The position numbers were made by a program, and so were the translations under genes. Source: Lindgomyces ingoldianus (Eukaryota > Ascomycota > Dothideomycetes > Pleosporales > Lindgomycetaceae). Taken from it: a stretch of DNA of 64,000 nt. This document shows, in pieces, positions 61,901 to 64,000 of this stretch. The notes under the pieces are model-generated. The model made no database searches. It saw nothing but the letters and a program-made list of their open reading frames with translations, and had not been told where the DNA came from. Each line of letters begins with the position of its first letter. The first letter of the stretch is position 1. The stretch lies in NCBI RefSeq assembly GCF_010093535.1, contig NW_022985168.1, positions 341,147-405,146 on the forward strand. Direction: 5' to 3'.

Positions 61901-63950
61901 CTTTTAGCTCTTAGTAAGGAAATTTCTAAAGTTTTCTTTTCTTAGGGTAGTAACTGCTACTCTGTTTTGCTTATTTATAGACTAGGTATCTATTATTATA
62001 GTATACTAACTAGGTTATGTGTGCGTAGTTATTAAGAGTTTCTATAGTTATAGTTCTCTAATTAATTATAGAGTTGTGCGTTCTAAGCTAGTTATAGCCT
62101 AGAATTACATTATATTTGCCTTCTAGCTAAAGTATGTTTATAGACCTCTAATCTCTTATATTAGAGGTCTTAAAGTTTTTTTTATAAGTTTTTAGGTTAA
62201 TTTATCCTCTACTATACTTAATTAATAATGTGTTAGTAAGAGTTACTTTAAACAGGTTTTTCTTTATATAGAATAGTATACCTTACTTGTCTACCTAATC
62301 TTTATCTATAGCAGTAAAGGTGCATCTGCTGTTTATAAGGGCTAGTTTAGGCTATTCTTTGTACGTAAAGGTGGTTGTAAGGCTATGTCCTACCCCTTAT
62401 CCTACTGTAATTACTGCTAATATGTTATACTTAACTTTTTTATTAAAAAAAGAATATAAGTTAATGTTTTATAAGTTATTATTAAACTTATCTTTTTTTT
62501 ATTTATAAATTTAATATTTTTAATTATAGCAGTTAGCTGCTTTACATTTATAGTCTTTAACTAAATAATATAACATTAGGTAGTCTTCCTTTTTTACTAC
62601 TTTTTACTAGAAATAGTAGAACCTATAGTTGTTTTATTCTTTACACGCTGCCTATCTCTTCTACTTGTGTAGGGGGGCTGTTTAATAGGTGTAACAGTTT
62701 ATAGTTTTGCAGGCTAAGGCTGTTCCTTGCTATAGGCATCTGTTGTAGTTCTTTTTCTATGTAAGCTACTAGCCTATTCTATGTTTATTATTCTAATGCT
62801 TAATGCAATACTGTCACATACATTAGTACTAAGGGTATAGATAATTATTAGGTCTATAAAATGTGTTAAGAGGACTTTTCTAAGTCTACTATAGGTATTC
62901 CTACGTTTGTACTATCTAAACAGGGTGTTCTTTTTATTAGTAGTTATTAGTGCTATAAGTTTTATTTCTACAGAGTGTACACTAACTATAGCTCTGTTAC
63001 ATTACTAAAGCCTTTCTACTAATTATAAGGCTTAGAAGCAGTGTTTTAGGCTTTCTAAGTACTAGTTTTAGAACTTTAAACTTAGCAGGTTTGCCTAGTC
63101 CTTCTAGTTTCTAATCTTAGATTTTTATAAAAAACTACTATTACTTTTTTTTGTCTATAATGTTGTACTTAACTTTAGCTATGCGCTATATAATGTTAAA
63201 TGTAAAGTAGTTATTACTAATATTTATTTAATAAAGTATAACTATATAATAACTTAAGTAGTTGTGTTATAAACTGCACTTCTAGCATTTATATTTTTAA
63301 AACTATTAAAAAAGCTTTCTTACTAAAGTACTAGAGGTCTAGTCTTAGAGAAGGAATAATTTTTTTCATTTTTAAACATTTATAATATATTTTTAAATTT
63401 AAGTTTTTTTTTTATATCCTTTAAGGATTGCAAGGTCCTGTAACACTATATTAAGGCTGCTAAAATTTTAAATAACTACTTTCTAGTACACTTTAAAACA
63501 GTTATTTAAAGAATAGTTTTCTTTATATTACTAGCAAAATTTGTTGTTTAATCTTTCTAATATTTTTTTATTTATAAGGCTGTATTTAGCAGTAATAGTT
63601 TTTATTATTATAGTAGTATTTTTATTCTCCTCTTTTTAAAAGTCTAGGCAGTTTTAGCAGAAATGTCTTACTTTTTTATAGTTTAGGTAGGCCTTGTCCT
63701 CTAGCTACTTTTATTATTTCTTTATTAAGAGCAGCTTATTGCGTTCTAAAACTTAGCTCTTCTTAGAAGAGAGGCTTTATATATACTTTATGTAACTAAG
63801 GTCTATTAGTTTTTTATTATATTATAAAAGCTTTTTTTTTTAAAAATAAACTCTAGTCTTTAGAAAGTTCTTTTTTATTTTTTTTCTTTTTTACGCTCTC
63901 TATAGCAGTTGTTATTAGCAGAGCTTGCTCTGCTTATTATATTCGGGTTT
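59000..63950 (-). pseudogene. D gag-pol with chromodomain, RIP-inactivated
   Basis: Read right to left on the minus strand: gag zinc knuckle at about 63644-63691, its first two Cys changed to Tyr (YLNYKKVRHFC.NC); aspartic-protease region about 62.0-62.2 kb; RT about 61.1-61.8 kb with the catalytic box YLDN (61231-61242) followed by VLIYLKDTLED; RNase H about 60.4-60.95 kb; integrase about 59.3-60.3 kb; integrase C-terminus GLEIYLEDYVYFNTKNLK (about 59.4 kb); chromodomain about 59.04-59.22 kb (EYKVKRIISN, FLVK.KK). The extreme C-terminus continues across element C at 52.4-51.8 kb. Confidence 0.82.
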
Positions 63951-64000
63951 GCAGAACGAAAAGTTTAGCAGAATCTCCTCTTTTGGACGCGCTAGTTAGT

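Larger units (their letters stand above)
51149..64000 (-). mobile_element. Ty3/gypsy chromovirus-type element D, 5' end beyond window, split by C
   Basis: Coding strand minus. The 3' LTR 51149-51742 (594 bp) has perfect 7-bp inverted ends TGTTACA/TGTAACA, followed by a C/T-rich run (reverse polypurine tract). The internal region covers 51743-52403 and, after element C (52404-58982) and the second copy of its target duplicate (58983-58987), 58988-64000. The 5' LTR and right target copy are outside the window; left flank AAATA. Confidence 0.8.

Noticed and set aside
62320..62508. 62-codon plus-strand frame inside element D
   Set aside because: Antisense to the D protease/gag region and without counterpart elsewhere.
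11896..64000. Starship-type giant element with a tyrosine-recombinase captain
   Set aside because: No DUF3435-like recombinase motif was seen on either strand; the block is fully explained, apart from 12-15 kb, by nested Helitron, copia, gypsy and pogo elements.

Overview
The window comes from the nuclear genome of a filamentous ascomycete (Pezizomycotina). The genes carry short introns of 45-58 bp with GT/AG borders and CTRAY-like branch sites, and the gene families are typical of these fungi. Roughly 52 kb of repeats has been turned AT-rich by C-to-T and G-to-A transitions that create TAG/TAA stops, the signature of repeat-induced point mutation (RIP). Placement below subphylum is not possible from sequence reading alone; a Leotiomycete is a guess.

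Positions 1 to about 11.9 kb are ordinary gene space: the 5' part of a TRI12-like major facilitator transporter (-), a TfdA-like 2-oxoglutarate dioxygenase (-), an uncharacterised 673-residue protein with a SUMO-interaction-like motif and a small Cys/His cluster (+), a LovD/EstB-like serine acyltransferase or esterase of the class C beta-lactamase fold (-), and a broken gene for a secreted or membrane Cys-rich protein (+). The intact genes become clean reading frames once the introns are removed.

From about 11.9 kb to the end there is no intact gene. The region is a stack of nested transposons that can be unpicked from target-site duplications (TSDs). A Helitron (HUH Rep plus PIF1-type helicase, minus strand) is the oldest scaffold recognised. 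Its coding region is now in three pieces (50.4-48.1, 35.2-34.7 and 33.6-32.2 kb), split by a Ty1/copia element (A3, TSD ATTTA) and an internally deleted pogo-type DNA transposon (TSD TA). A second copia copy (A1, TSD GTTTT) lies just downstream of the helicase and holds a third, internally deleted copia copy (A2, TSD AGTAT). A Ty3/gypsy family (B) is inserted in A2 (B1) and in A3 (B2, TSD TACAC). At the right end a minus-strand chromodomain gypsy (D) has been invaded by a second chromodomain gypsy (C, 6,579 bp, TSD AATAA). A 460-bp assembly gap (27419-27878) hides the right end of B1.

The most notable pattern is in the RIP distribution. In each family the outermost ~30-100 bp of an element is nearly unmutated, while the same LTR sequence in the inner position is heavily mutated. 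All recognised transposon proteins are inactivated; nothing in the AT-rich block looks able to move on its own.
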